In this document: piece by piece, positions 25,976-35,216 of the stretch
How the letters are laid out: every line of letters starts with the position of its first letter
How positions within the stretch are numbered: the first letter of the stretch is position 1
Assembly (NCBI GenBank): GCA_964423345.1
Contig: CAYREV010000002.1
Span: 1-64,000, forward strand
From: CAYREV01 sp964423345
GTDB taxonomy: Bacteria; Bacteroidota; Rhodothermia; Balneolales; Balneolaceae
Length of the DNA: 64,000 nt
Direction of reading: 5' to 3'
Notes under the pieces: generated by a model
What the model was told of the DNA's origin: nothing
Databases searched by the model: none
Seen by the model: only the letters and a program-made list of their open reading frames with translations
Made by a program: the position numbers and the translations under genes

Positions 25976-26101
25976 AGGCAACTTCCCACGTTTCGCACTC
26001 TAATAACTATCAACCTTTCAAATATCAGCCTGCTTCCCGATTTGTATTTTACAATTGAGAGCGGCTCTGTATTTGATGACCCCATTTGAAATTTTAAACC
26101 C

Positions 26102-27289
26102 ATGCATGACATAGATTCTTTAGCACAGGCACTGCAACCACACTACTCACATTTCAAGGTTTCTGAACGGCTGCTGTTTACCGGCCACTCTCACCAGGCC
26201 TGGCCCGATGTGGCCCTCGAAGGACTCAGCGAATCCTATCAGGTGGCCGCATCGGAAGTGGACACCAAATGGGAACCTGCCTTTGAAAAGGCCGAAACGC
26301 TTCGCAGCTATCTGCGAAATTTCTATGACGACCCCGACGGCTGGTATTGCCTCGGGGAAAACACGCACCTTCTCCTGGTCTCCTGGCTCTCCAGTTTTAA
26401 CCTTGGGCAAAAGCCGAAGGTAATCACGACCGATGCCGAGTTTCATTCCATGTACCGCCAGCTTCAACGCCTTGAAGAGGAAGGGCTTGAAATACACAGG
26501 GTCCATGCCGAATCGGAATCGATTACTGCCGACATCAAAGATGCCATAGACCATCGCACCTGTGCCATCATGCTTTCTCGAGTCTATTTTGAAAGCGGGC
26601 TGGTAAACCACAGCATTCCCGAAATCGCAGAAGTGGCACGCTCCCGGGATGTACCCCTCCTGGTTGACGACTACCACGGCACCAATGTAGTCCCCCTTTC
26701 CCTGCGTGAAGAAAAGCTGGAAGATGTTTATTTCCTGATTGGCGGTTACAAGTACCTGCAGTGGGGCGAGGGCAACTGTTTTCTCAGGTTCCCCGAGGAG
26801 TGCACGCTCCGCCCGGCCGTCACGGGCTGGTTCGCTTCCTTCAGCACCCTGGACGAAGCCCGGGACCATACCCCCGTAGACTATGACGAGGGGAACCAGC
26901 GATTCGCAACGGGGACCTACGACCCCGCCTCACAGTTTCGGGCGGCCAAAGTGGTTCATTTTTTTGAAGAACAGGGCCTCACCCCCCGGCTCCTTCGCAA
27001 TCAGTACCGCGCCCAGGTGGGCCTGCTTAGAAAACTTTTTGAAGAGCAGCACTTTGACCCGGAGGTCATTCGCCTGCGGCATGCCCGGCCGCTGGAGGAA
27101 AATGGCGGATTTCTTGCCCTGCAATCTGAGAAAGCCAGGGATATCAGGGCCAAACTGCTGAAGCGGGGCGTCTTCACGGACGCCCGGGGTGAAATACTGC
27201 GGCTGGGGCCGGCTCCCTATACCACGACTACGCAGATCGAGCAGGCTATGGAAACACTGGCTGAATGCATCGGAGAAATTACATCTTAA
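26102..27289 (+). CDS. kynU: Kynureninase-like PLP enzyme (class V aminotransferase fold)
   Basis: PLP-dependent hydrolase expected to cleave kynurenine to anthranilate and alanine. The fold-type I core is clear: LFTGHSHQAWPDV near the N-terminus, GENTHLLLVSW, the PLP-ring Asp region LLVDDYHGTN, and the Schiff-base Lys in GGYKYLQWGEGNC. The position behind tryptophan dioxygenase supports kynureninase over other class V enzymes. The protein is about 395 residues against roughly 410-460 in studied kynureninases, and some motifs differ, so exact specificity is less certain than the family. Confidence 0.82.
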   Translation: MHDIDSLAQALQPHYSHFKVSERLLFTGHSHQAWPDVALEGLSESYQVAASEVDTKWEPAFEKAETLRSYLRNFYDDPDGWYCLGENTHLLLVSWLSSFNLGQKPKVITTDAEFHSMYRQLQRLEEEGLEIHRVHAESESITADIKDAIDHRTCAIMLSRVYFESGLVNHSIPEIAEVARSRDVPLLVDDYHGTNVVPLSLREEKLEDVYFLIGGYKYLQWGEGNCFLRFPEECTLRPAVTGWFASFSTLDEARDHTPVDYDEGNQRFATGTYDPASQFRAAKVVHFFEEQGLTPRLLRNQYRAQVGLLRKLFEEQHFDPEVIRLRHARPLEENGGFLALQSEKARDIRAKLLKRGVFTDARGEILRLGPAPYTTTTQIEQAMETLAECIGEITS

Positions 27290-27632
27290 ATTTAACTGTA
27301 AGGAATCTCCCTTTTTCAGGTCTTACATTTATAACCGACAGGCTGCAAAAGGCCAAAACGCGAACGGCTTGAAAACAACAACTGTCACTCATTCAGCTAA
27401 CATTCTTAAAAGATGGCATAAAAGGATCATGGATGAACCTCTTCCTCTTTGTGTGACTCTGTACATTCTTTGTGTAACTTTGTGAAATAGGCGGAGGCCG
27501 AAGAACAACGTTGTTTGTTATTTGAAGATTGACTTATGTGATTTAATAATAAGATGGGGTGACACGATGTTGTCATCTTAAATTAATATATTCACCCAAA
27601 CGAATAAAAAAAACAGAGCAAAGGGTATACTT
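27290..27632 (+). promoter_or_regulatory. recA upstream region
   Basis: A gene-free stretch of 343 bases. It holds a TAACTTTG box (27475-27482) matching the Bacteroidota -7 consensus, with a TTTG 23 bases upstream at 27448-27451, so a promoter here would give a leader of about 145 bases. TTTGTGTGACTCTGT and TTTGTGTAACTTTGT form an imperfect direct repeat around it. An inverted repeat follows closer to recA. Nothing else was recognised. Confidence 0.4.
27551..27579 (+). promoter_or_regulatory. Inverted repeat ahead of recA (possible SOS operator or leader hairpin)
   Basis: AAGATG and CATCTT bracket a core TGACA-N6-TGTCA (27560-27564 and 27571-27575). It resembles neither the E. coli nor the Bacillus LexA box, but lies where an SOS operator or an RNA hairpin could control recA. 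No lexA gene is in the window. Confidence 0.3.
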
Positions 27633-28697
27633 ATGTCTAAGAACAAGGATCGCGAGAAGGCACTCGACATGGCCATCGGCCAAATTGAAAAACAACACGG
27701 CAAGGGAACCATCATGCGGCTGGGTGACGAGGTGGTCAACGATGTGGATGCCATCTCAACCGGCTCCATCATGGTCGACTACGCCCTTGGCATCGGTGGA
27801 GTGCCCCGCGGCCGGGTCACCGAAATCTACGGCCCTGAAGCCAGCGGAAAGACCACGCTGGCCATGCACGTCATTGCCGAAGCCCAAAAGTCCGGCGGCT
27901 ATGCAGCCTTCATCGATGCCGAACACGCCTTCGACCCCAAGTATGCAAAGAACCTGGGCATCAATACCGACGAACTGATCATCTCCCAGCCCGACAGCGG
28001 GGAGCAGGCTTTGGAAATCACCGAAACGCTTATCCGTTCGGCCGCTCTCGATGTGATCGTAATCGACTCGGTTGCCGCCCTCGTACCCCGCGCTGAACTC
28101 GAAGGGGAGATGGGCGACTCGCACGTAGGGCTCCAGGCGCGGCTCATGTCGCAGGCCATGCGTAAAATCACCGGTGTTATCAGCAAGACCAAAACCTCCT
28201 GCATCTTCATCAACCAGATACGGGAAAAAATCGGCGTCATGTTTGGCAATCCCGAAACCACCTCGGGAGGACGCGCACTTAAATTCTACTCCTCCGTACG
28301 GATGGACATCCGGCGTATCGGTTCCTTGAAACAGGGCGACGACGTAGTGGGCAACCGCACGAAGGTAAAAGTGGTCAAAAACAAAGTGGCCCCGCCTTTC
28401 AAAGTGGTGGAATTCAACATCATGTACGGAAAAGGCATCTCCCGTATTGCCGAAATTCTTGACCTCGCCGTTGAATTCGACATCATTGAAAAGCGCGGCA
28501 GCTGGTACCGCTACGATGGAGAACCTATTGGGCAGGGAAGTGACAACGCCATCGAGTTCCTGGAGTCCGACCCCGAACTCACCGAACAGATTGAGGAAAC
28601 CATCCGAAGAGAGATGAGTCCCGAGGAGGAAACCGAAGAGCCCTCGGAAAACGCAGAGGAAGAAAAAGAGGAGGCAGTCGAAGAGGCTGAAGATTAA
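27633..28697 (+). CDS. recA: Recombinase RecA
   Basis: Strand-exchange ATPase for homologous recombination and SOS activation. Walker A GPEASGKT is at residues 67-74, Walker B VIVIDSVAAL follows, and loop-2 and the polymer interface (KTSCIFINQIREKIGVMFGNPETT) are well conserved. The C-terminal tail from about residue 325 is unusually acidic, with about half of the last 30 residues Glu or Asp. recX follows after only two bases, as in many bacteria. Confidence 0.99.
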   Translation: MSKNKDREKALDMAIGQIEKQHGKGTIMRLGDEVVNDVDAISTGSIMVDYALGIGGVPRGRVTEIYGPEASGKTTLAMHVIAEAQKSGGYAAFIDAEHAFDPKYAKNLGINTDELIISQPDSGEQALEITETLIRSAALDVIVIDSVAALVPRAELEGEMGDSHVGLQARLMSQAMRKITGVISKTKTSCIFINQIREKIGVMFGNPETTSGGRALKFYSSVRMDIRRIGSLKQGDDVVGNRTKVKVVKNKVAPPFKVVEFNIMYGKGISRIAEILDLAVEFDIIEKRGSWYRYDGEPIGQGSDNAIEFLESDPELTEQIEETIRREMSPEEETEEPSENAEEEKEEAVEEAED

Positions 28698-28699
28698 CG

Positions 28700-29371
28700 G
28701 TGAGTACCACGCCACCCCTGGATCTTCCCGCCCGGATCACCTCGATATCCGTGCAGAAAAAGAACAGGGACCGGTATTCCCTATTTGCAGATAATGAATT
28801 CCTGATAGGGGTATCAGCCTCCACGCTGATGGAGCTGAAGCTGGAAAAGGGGGTCGAAATCACCCCCTCTCTTTACCGGAAAATACAGCAGGCTGAAGGC
28901 AGGTTTGCGGTCAAGTCTTACCTGATGAAATTGCTTGCGAGGCGTGACCATTCCCGCAGGGAACTGCTCCTTAAAGCACGCAAGAAGGAGTATCCAGAAG
29001 AGGTCATTGAAGATGCACTCTATGAGCTGGAGAAGAAAGGATACCTTGACGAACAAGCCTTTGCCATTCAGTTTGCGGCCGACAAGTTTGAGCTGAACCG
29101 TTGGGGGCCCCGTAAAATTGAGGCTCACCTGATAAAAAAAGGCATCTCAAAAGATATGATCAGAAAGAGTCTCGCGAACACATTCGGTGAGAGGGAGCTG
29201 GGTGATACCTTTTTAAATTTGGTTTTAAAAAGGAAAAGACGATTTTTAAAGGAAAATGATCCCTATAAGAGAAAGAAGAAAGTATTCGACTACCTAAAGA
29301 GAAAGGGATATGAAGCCAATGACATCTTCAAACACCTGGACAATTTATTGGAGGCCATAAGCGATGGGTAA
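28700..29371 (+). CDS. recX: RecA regulator RecX
   Basis: Modulates RecA filaments. The 223-residue protein has the repeated three-helix modules of RecX, for example LLARRDHSRRELLLKARKK, VIEDALYELEKKGYLDEQAFA and the later KRRFLKENDPYKRKKKVFDYL. The start is a GTG two bases after the recA stop, giving tight coupling. It overlaps the next gene by eight bases. It is longer than E. coli RecX (166) because of an N-terminal domain of about 60 residues, a common form in Bacteroidota. Confidence 0.9.
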   Translation: MSTTPPLDLPARITSISVQKKNRDRYSLFADNEFLIGVSASTLMELKLEKGVEITPSLYRKIQQAEGRFAVKSYLMKLLARRDHSRRELLLKARKKEYPEEVIEDALYELEKKGYLDEQAFAIQFAADKFELNRWGPRKIEAHLIKKGISKDMIRKSLANTFGERELGDTFLNLVLKRKRRFLKENDPYKRKKKVFDYLKRKGYEANDIFKHLDNLLEAISDG

Positions 29372-30431
29372 TATTACGCTCGAAAAAGTTGTGAAGTTTA
29401 TCGTCGGGCTGACGGTGGTCTCTATCGTAAGCCTGCTGGCCTATAACTATGCCACCCTCATCGGGTATGCCATCATTGCCGTCATCTTCAGCTATACGCT
29501 CGACCCCCTGGTCAGCAAAATGCAGGTATCCGGCATGAACCGCACGCTTGCCATAGCGCTTACCTTAACCTCCCTGATCCTGCTGATCGTATGGATATCC
29601 ACCAATATCATTCCCATTATCGCCCAGCAGATGGTACAGCTTGCAGGCCAGCTGAACATCGAAACCCTGCAGGAGGTGGCCTCCCAAATTGAAAACAGGC
29701 TCATCGCAAAATTCGATTTTCTGCCCAACGGTTTTTTAACAGAAAATATTACAGAGGTCGTCGAAAACCTGCTGGATGTTGGACAGCTTCCTACAGCTCT
29801 GAGTAACATTATCGGGGTCTTCACCAATATCTTTTCCGCATTCCTGATTATTCCTTTCGCCACCTTTTTTTTCCTGAAAGACGGCTCCAAAATCAGGCGG
29901 GATATCCTCAAACTGGTGCCGAACAAGTATTTTGAGACCACTCTCAGCCTGGTCGACAAGATCGAAACCCGTCTGGGCATCTACTTTAGAAGTGTACTCC
30001 TTCAAAGTCTGCTGGTGGCATTTTTCTCCTGGCTGGCCCTCACCGTGGTCGGACTCAATAACGCCTTGTCTGTGGGCATCGCGGTTGGACTGGCGAACAC
30101 CATCCCCTACTTCGGGCCTATCATCGGCTATATACTCTCCATCGTCGTGTCCATTATTGAGATTGGGGATTTCTCCCTGGTCCTGCCCTGTATCTTCGCC
30201 ATCCTGTTTGTACAGCTCCTCGACAATATCGTCTTCCAGCCCTTTATCTTCTCCCGGTCGGCCGACATGCACCCGGTAGCCATTCTGTTTATCATCATGA
30301 TAGGGGCGGAAACCGCCGGCATCCTTGGCATGCTGATTGCCATACCCATCGCCACCATCATTAAAATTACCATCAACCAGGTGATCTGGAGTATCAACAA
30401 CTACTACATATTCAGGACGAGCTCGGGCTAA
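29364..30431 (+). CDS. AI-2E family transporter (PerM-like)
   Basis: Polytopic inner-membrane protein of the AI-2E/PerM family, with seven or eight hydrophobic helices: a pair at about 10-55, one at 60-85, a soluble segment, and a C-terminal group at about 150-340 including the family segment GLANTIPYFGPIIGYI. Members are linked to export of autoinducer-2 or other small molecules, and some act as Na+/H+ antiporters; which applies is unclear. Start overlaps the recX end. Confidence 0.88.
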   Translation: MGNITLEKVVKFIVGLTVVSIVSLLAYNYATLIGYAIIAVIFSYTLDPLVSKMQVSGMNRTLAIALTLTSLILLIVWISTNIIPIIAQQMVQLAGQLNIETLQEVASQIENRLIAKFDFLPNGFLTENITEVVENLLDVGQLPTALSNIIGVFTNIFSAFLIIPFATFFFLKDGSKIRRDILKLVPNKYFETTLSLVDKIETRLGIYFRSVLLQSLLVAFFSWLALTVVGLNNALSVGIAVGLANTIPYFGPIIGYILSIVVSIIEIGDFSLVLPCIFAILFVQLLDNIVFQPFIFSRSADMHPVAILFIIMIGAETAGILGMLIAIPIATIIKITINQVIWSINNYYIFRTSSG

Positions 30432-30482
30432 GATCGGGCTGACGAGAGTGGCAAAAAAGCTGGGATTTGTATGTATTTATGG

Positions 30483-30490
30483 TATCTTTG
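30483..30490 (+). promoter_or_regulatory. TAnnTTTG-type -7 box ahead of purN
   Basis: TATCTTTG matches the Bacteroidota -7 consensus and is placed 36 bases before the purN start, in the only gap between the recA group and the purine genes. A TTTG occurs upstream but at 13 bases, shorter than the usual 19-21. Confidence 0.45.
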
Positions 30491-30526
30491 CCCACAAATA
30501 ACAAGCCATAATCACCCGCTTCTGCC

Positions 30527-31120
30527 TTGAAACATATCGTTGTGTTTGCATCCGGTTCCGGCACCAACTTCCAGGCATTGATCGATGCCGTGCAGTCGGG
30601 TCAAATCGACGCGCGGATTCGAGGCCTCATATCCAATAACGACAAAGCCAAAGCACTGGAACGCGCCCGAAAGCATGATATTGAGACATCCGTCATAAAA
30701 CCTTCCGATTACAGCGACCATCAAAACTATGAAAATGAACTGCTGTCCCAACTGGACCAATGGAAGACAGACCTTATTGTCCTGGCAGGCTATATGATTA
30801 AAATTCCCGACAGCGTCGTCGAAGCCTATGAAAACCGCATCGTCAACATTCACCCCTCCCTGCTTCCCAAGTATGGGGGAAAAGGGTATTATGGATTGAA
30901 AGTACATGAAGCCGTGATCAGCAACAATGAAACGGAGTCGGGGTGTACGGTCCACCTGGTTACAGATGAATATGACAAAGGGCCCATACTGGCCCAACAG
31001 AAAGTACCGGTTTATGAATCGGACAATGCCGAAACCCTTGCGGGCCGCGTGTTGAAACAGGAACATTACCTCCTCCCCAAGGTGGTGGGCGAACTCATTG
31101 AATCATTAAACCAAACCTAA
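30527..31120 (+). CDS. purN: Phosphoribosylglycinamide formyltransferase
   Basis: Transfers a formyl group from 10-formyl-THF to GAR in de novo purine synthesis. Motifs: SGSGTNFQALIDA at the N-terminus, the catalytic Asn and His in VNIHPSLLPKYGGKGYYG, and the Asp in TDEYDKGPILAQ. The start is TTG, giving KHIVVFASGSGTN, the usual N-terminus; no ATG fits better. purH follows after nine bases. Confidence 0.95.
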   Translation: MKHIVVFASGSGTNFQALIDAVQSGQIDARIRGLISNNDKAKALERARKHDIETSVIKPSDYSDHQNYENELLSQLDQWKTDLIVLAGYMIKIPDSVVEAYENRIVNIHPSLLPKYGGKGYYGLKVHEAVISNNETESGCTVHLVTDEYDKGPILAQQKVPVYESDNAETLAGRVLKQEHYLLPKVVGELIESLNQT

Positions 31121-31129
31121 CATCAACCT

Positions 31130-32704
31130 GTGTCTCTACAACCGCTCCCGGAACTACCCGACCATCCTTTGAACATCAACCGCGCCCTGCTCTCCGTCTC
31201 CGATAAAAAGGGACTTGTGCCGCTGGCCCGTGCGCTTCATAACCACGGTATTGAACTTATATCAACCGGAGGCACCGCGCGGAGAATCAGGGAGGAAGGC
31301 TTGCCCGTCAGGGATGTATCCGAACTGACCGGCTTTCCGGAATGCCTCGACGGCAGGGTTAAAACATTACATCCACACATCCACGGCGGTTTGCTGGCAA
31401 GGACAAGCCACCGTCCCGACCTCGAGGAGCTGAAAAAACTGGATATAGAACCCATTGAACTGGTGGTGGTGAACCTCTACCCTTTTAAAGAGACCGTAGC
31501 AAAGCAAGAGACGACCCCCGCTATAGCCACCGAAAATATTGATATCGGGGGACCCACGATGATACGGGCGGCTGCAAAGAACTTTGCCCATGTATGCGTT
31601 CTGACCTCACCGGCACAGTATGATTCCTTTATTGAGGAAATGGAGCGGGAGGGCACCATACGTTTCGGCCTGCGCCGGGAACTGGCACGCCGCGCTTTCA
31701 ATCACACGGCAGATTACGATGCCCATATCGCCGATTATTTCAATGGGTTAAGCGAGGATGAAAGCCCCTTTCAACTGAATATATCCCTTCCCAAATCGCA
31801 GGAACTCCGTTACGGGGAAAATCCGCATCAAAAAGCTGCAGTTTATGGCAATCAAAACGAATACATCGATTGCTTCCACGGGAAACAGCTCAGTTACAAC
31901 AACTTCCTGGATGTTGATGCAGCCCTGAACCTGATCAGGGATTTTGACGGTGCCGAGCCTGCCTGTGCCATCTTCAAACATACGGTGCCATGCGGAGTGG
32001 CTACCGGTAAAACACTTAAAAAAGCATGGCAAAAGGCGTTTTCCACCGATACCCTCTCCCCTTTCGGAGGCATTGTTGTCGTAAACCATCCCCTCGATCC
32101 GGACACCGCCAGGGCCATAGATGAAATTTTTATCGAAATAATTATCGCTCCCTCATTTGAAGAGGACGCAAGGAAACTGCTGGTGGAGAAGAAGAACAGG
32201 CGGTTGATACGGATGAAAAAAAGGGAGGCCGGCCGTGGGAACTGGGAGTTTCGCTCCATCTTCGGAGGCGCCCTGAGTCAGCAGGCCAATATTCATACGG
32301 CCGGCCGGGATGATTTCAAAGTGGTAACAGAAAGAGAGCCTTCCGAGAAAGAAATGCAGGACCTTCTATTTGCCTGGAAAGTGGTAAAGCATGTTAAGTC
32401 CAACGCAATAGTCTATGCGAGGGATGGCCAAACCATAGGCATCGGCACCGGCCAGACCAGCCGGGTTGAGTCGTCCGAAACAGCCATAGCCAAAGCGAAG
32501 CAGGAAGGGTTAACCCTGGAAGGGTCGGCCATTGCCTCCGACGCCTTTTTCCCTTTTGCCGATGGCGTAGAAGCTGCGGCCGAAGCCGGGGCAACGACTG
32601 TCATACAGCCCGGCGGAAGCATCCGCGACGATGAAGTGATCAAGGCGGCCGACCGGTTGGGGCTTTCCATGGTATTCACCGGCGAACGACATTTCAGGCA
32701 CTAA
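31130..32704 (+). CDS. purH: Bifunctional AICAR transformylase / IMP cyclohydrolase
   Basis: Last two steps of IMP synthesis. The N-terminal MGS-like cyclohydrolase domain (about 15-165; ISTGGTARRIREEG, ECLDGRVKTLHPHIHGGLL) is followed by the transformylase domain (about 215-524; LRYGENPHQKAAVYG, the Lys-His pair in IFKHTVPCGVATG, and FGGALSQQ). The start is GTG. It forms a two-gene operon with purN. Confidence 0.97.
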   Translation: MSLQPLPELPDHPLNINRALLSVSDKKGLVPLARALHNHGIELISTGGTARRIREEGLPVRDVSELTGFPECLDGRVKTLHPHIHGGLLARTSHRPDLEELKKLDIEPIELVVVNLYPFKETVAKQETTPAIATENIDIGGPTMIRAAAKNFAHVCVLTSPAQYDSFIEEMEREGTIRFGLRRELARRAFNHTADYDAHIADYFNGLSEDESPFQLNISLPKSQELRYGENPHQKAAVYGNQNEYIDCFHGKQLSYNNFLDVDAALNLIRDFDGAEPACAIFKHTVPCGVATGKTLKKAWQKAFSTDTLSPFGGIVVVNHPLDPDTARAIDEIFIEIIIAPSFEEDARKLLVEKKNRRLIRMKKREAGRGNWEFRSIFGGALSQQANIHTAGRDDFKVVTEREPSEKEMQDLLFAWKVVKHVKSNAIVYARDGQTIGIGTGQTSRVESSETAIAKAKQEGLTLEGSAIASDAFFPFADGVEAAAEAGATTVIQPGGSIRDDEVIKAADRLGLSMVFTGERHFRH

Positions 32705-32732
32705 ATATTTGGTTCTCGGAACATTAAGCTTT

Positions 32733-32754
32733 TATTTGCATTAATTCGCAAATA
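32733..32754. promoter_or_regulatory. Inverted repeat upstream of mreB
   Basis: TATTTGC and GCAAATA form a 7-base inverted repeat with an 8-base spacer, between the purH stop and mreB. There is no T-run, so it is a better fit to an operator than to a terminator; its function is unknown. Confidence 0.3.
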
Positions 32755-32822
32755 GACAGACAATATTGTATTTTCTTTTTTCTAAAATTGCCTGATAATA
32801 ATCAAACGCTATTAGCATACCT

Positions 32823-33884
32823 ATGTCAGCTGACACCAATTACAACCAGGGTACTCAACGTAAGAACCAGAAGAAGGGATTATTCGACTGGCTGTATACC
32901 GATATAGCTATCGACCTGGGTACCGCCAACACCTTAATTTATTCGAGAGATGAGGGTATCGTCCTCAATGAGCCTTCCATCGTAGCACTGAACATGCAGA
33001 ACGAACCGGTAGCCACCGGACACGAAGCCCGGCTCATGCATGAGAAAACGCACAAGAACATACGTACGGTTCGCCCCCTTCGCGATGGCGTTATTGCCGA
33101 CTTTGAGGTGGCCGAGCAGATGATCCGCGGAATGATCAACAAGGTAAAAATGAAATGGTATTCAAGTACCCGGAAGATGGTGGTATGTGTACCCAGCGGA
33201 ATCACCGAAGTGGAACGAAGAGCGGTGCGCGACAGTGCCGAACATGCCGGGGCCAAGGAGGTGTACCTGGTTGATGAACCCATGGCCGCAGCTATAGGCA
33301 TAGGCCTGAATGTCCACGAACCCATCGGCAATATGATTGTTGACATCGGGGGAGGAACTACGGAGATCGCCGTTATTGCGCTGTCGGGAATTGTCTATGC
33401 GCAGTCGGTCAGGCTCGGAGGCGATGAGCTGAACGAGGATATCATCAACTACTTTCGACGAAACCACAATCTGTTGATCGGTGAACGAACAGCCGAAAGT
33501 ATCAAGTGTGAGATCGGCTCGGCTGCTCCGCTGGACGACGAACTGGATATGGTGACCAAGGGACGCGACCTGGTCAACGGGGTACCGCGTACCCGCCACG
33601 TTACTTCCAAGGACGTGCGGGAAGCCCTGTCGGAATCGGTTAATACCATTGTCGAATCTATCACCAAGTCGCTTGAGCAGACCCCGCCGGAACTCTCTGC
33701 CGATATCCTTGACCGGGGCATCATGCTGACCGGCGGAGGCGCCCTGCTGAAAAGCCTGGACAAGCTTATCATCGAAACCACTGATCTTCCCGTGCATATC
33801 GCCGAAGACCCACTCACGGCGGTAGTCAGGGGGACAGGAGCTATACTGGAAGATCTGGACTATTACAGGACCGTTGTAAACTAA
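32823..33884 (+). CDS. mreB: Rod-shape actin homologue MreB
   Basis: Cytoskeletal ATPase forming membrane-bound filaments that guide side-wall peptidoglycan synthesis. Actin-fold phosphate loops IAIDLGTANTLIY (about 30-42) and IVDIGGGTTEIAVI, the segment YLVDEPMAAAIG, and the C-terminal LTGGGALLKSLD are visible. It is first of five tightly spaced genes for rod-shape synthesis. Confidence 0.98.
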   Translation: MSADTNYNQGTQRKNQKKGLFDWLYTDIAIDLGTANTLIYSRDEGIVLNEPSIVALNMQNEPVATGHEARLMHEKTHKNIRTVRPLRDGVIADFEVAEQMIRGMINKVKMKWYSSTRKMVVCVPSGITEVERRAVRDSAEHAGAKEVYLVDEPMAAAIGIGLNVHEPIGNMIVDIGGGTTEIAVIALSGIVYAQSVRLGGDELNEDIINYFRRNHNLLIGERTAESIKCEIGSAAPLDDELDMVTKGRDLVNGVPRTRHVTSKDVREALSESVNTIVESITKSLEQTPPELSADILDRGIMLTGGGALLKSLDKLIIETTDLPVHIAEDPLTAVVRGTGAILEDLDYYRTVVN

Positions 33885-33901
33885 TACGGAGACCAAAGTG
33901 A

Positions 33902-34744
33902 ATGCGACTTCGACTGCCGAGCATATCCGATGCTAAAGACCATCTGATCACGGCCGTGCTGCTAGTTACGGCACTCGTGTTAATGGCCGGACGCTACCAG
34001 GGCGGGATCGAAAACCTTCGCAAAGTCTCCATCACCCTATTCAGTTACCTTGAAGAGCCCCTGTCGAATATCCGCGTTTATAGGCAGGCGCTGAAAACAA
34101 ACACCTACCTGCGCAAGCAAAATGTACAGCTGCTTGATGAGCTGAGTCGGCTGCGGGCCGTAGAGCAGGAAAACAAAAGACTAATGGCCATGCTGAATTT
34201 CAGCCGTGAAAGCGATCTGAGCCTCTACCCCGTCCGCATTGTGGCCAAAGAACTTAATCAGATTAATAACTCACTGACTATTGATGCGGGAACCAACAGC
34301 GGCATTAAAGAAAATATGCCCATGGTTTCGGCAGAAGGACTGGTGGGCAAGGTTGTCCTCCCCGCCCCGGGCTATTCACAGGTAATGCCCTATTTCAATA
34401 CCTTGTTTAGAGTCAGTGCAAAATTGCAGAAATCCAATGCGCACGGCATCGTCTCATGGAACGGTGAAAGCATCCGGGAATTACAGCTTAACTATGTCCC
34501 ACAGACCGTCCGGGTAGATACAGGCGAAGTGGTGGTCACTTCGGGACACAGCAACCAGTTTCCCCCAGATATCCCTATTGGAAAAGTCATAGAAATCGTA
34601 CCCCTGCAGGGCAAGGAAACCCAGCGCATCTATATTCGACCGTTTGTAGACCTGAACAATATCGCCGAGGGTTTTATAGTCAAATTCACTCCCGACACCA
34701 CCATCCGGAATCTTAATAATCAATACGAGGAAATGCTGCAATGA
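33902..34744 (+). CDS. mreC: Rod-shape protein MreC
   Basis: Periplasmic scaffold linking MreB to PBP2 and RodA. An N-terminal membrane helix (about residues 14-32) leads to a coiled coil (about 55-95, with RKQNVQLLDELSRLRAVEQENKRL) and two beta domains holding the typical VDAGTNSGIKENMPMVSAEGLVGKV-like region. It starts 17 bases after mreB and overlaps mreD by four bases. Confidence 0.93.
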   Translation: MRLRLPSISDAKDHLITAVLLVTALVLMAGRYQGGIENLRKVSITLFSYLEEPLSNIRVYRQALKTNTYLRKQNVQLLDELSRLRAVEQENKRLMAMLNFSRESDLSLYPVRIVAKELNQINNSLTIDAGTNSGIKENMPMVSAEGLVGKVVLPAPGYSQVMPYFNTLFRVSAKLQKSNAHGIVSWNGESIRELQLNYVPQTVRVDTGEVVVTSGHSNQFPPDIPIGKVIEIVPLQGKETQRIYIRPFVDLNNIAEGFIVKFTPDTTIRNLNNQYEEMLQ

Positions 34745-35211
34745 ACTCAGAGCGTTTAAAAGACATTGCCATTGGCCTCGGATTTGTAGCCCTTCAAATC
34801 GTATTTTTGAGGCATCTCAAGATATATGCCATGGAACCCGACGTCATTCTCGTTTTCCTTATTTGGTATATGTCAAAAAAAGACCGAACCTCCGCCATCA
34901 TCATGGCTGCGGTTTTGGGGTTCACCCAGGATGCCATGCTTGATCTCTGGGGACTGAATATGTTTTGCAAAACGCTTACTGTCTTCGCCACCTATAATTT
35001 TATTCCCAAAAGCCATGAAGTGAGGCTGCTGCTGGGCCAGGTTTTTGTGACCGTCGTGGTCATTGCCCTTTTTCACAATCTCATCTTTGTAGGCATCAGC
35101 AGTATTATTGAACATTTTTCTGCGGAATTTATATTTTGGAGGCAGTGGATAGGCAACAGTATTTACACCGCTATCGTTGGTAGCTTCATCCATCTCTTCA
35201 GAACCAGCTGA
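34741..35211 (+). CDS. mreD: Rod-shape protein MreD
   Basis: Small polytopic inner-membrane protein of the elongasome; 156 residues with four or five hydrophobic helices. Sequence is weakly conserved in the family, but position (overlapping mreC by ATGA and five bases before the PBP2 gene), length and topology make the call. The segment GFTQDAMLDLWGLNMF resembles the conserved G-x-x-x-D region of MreD. Confidence 0.87.
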   Translation: MNSERLKDIAIGLGFVALQIVFLRHLKIYAMEPDVILVFLIWYMSKKDRTSAIIMAAVLGFTQDAMLDLWGLNMFCKTLTVFATYNFIPKSHEVRLLLGQVFVTVVVIALFHNLIFVGISSIIEHFSAEFIFWRQWIGNSIYTAIVGSFIHLFRTS

Positions 35212-35216
35212 CAACT

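Noticed and set aside
27756..28715. A 319-codon open frame antisense to recA
   Set aside because: Shadow of recA codon bias; the recA reading is certain and the antisense protein shows no family features.
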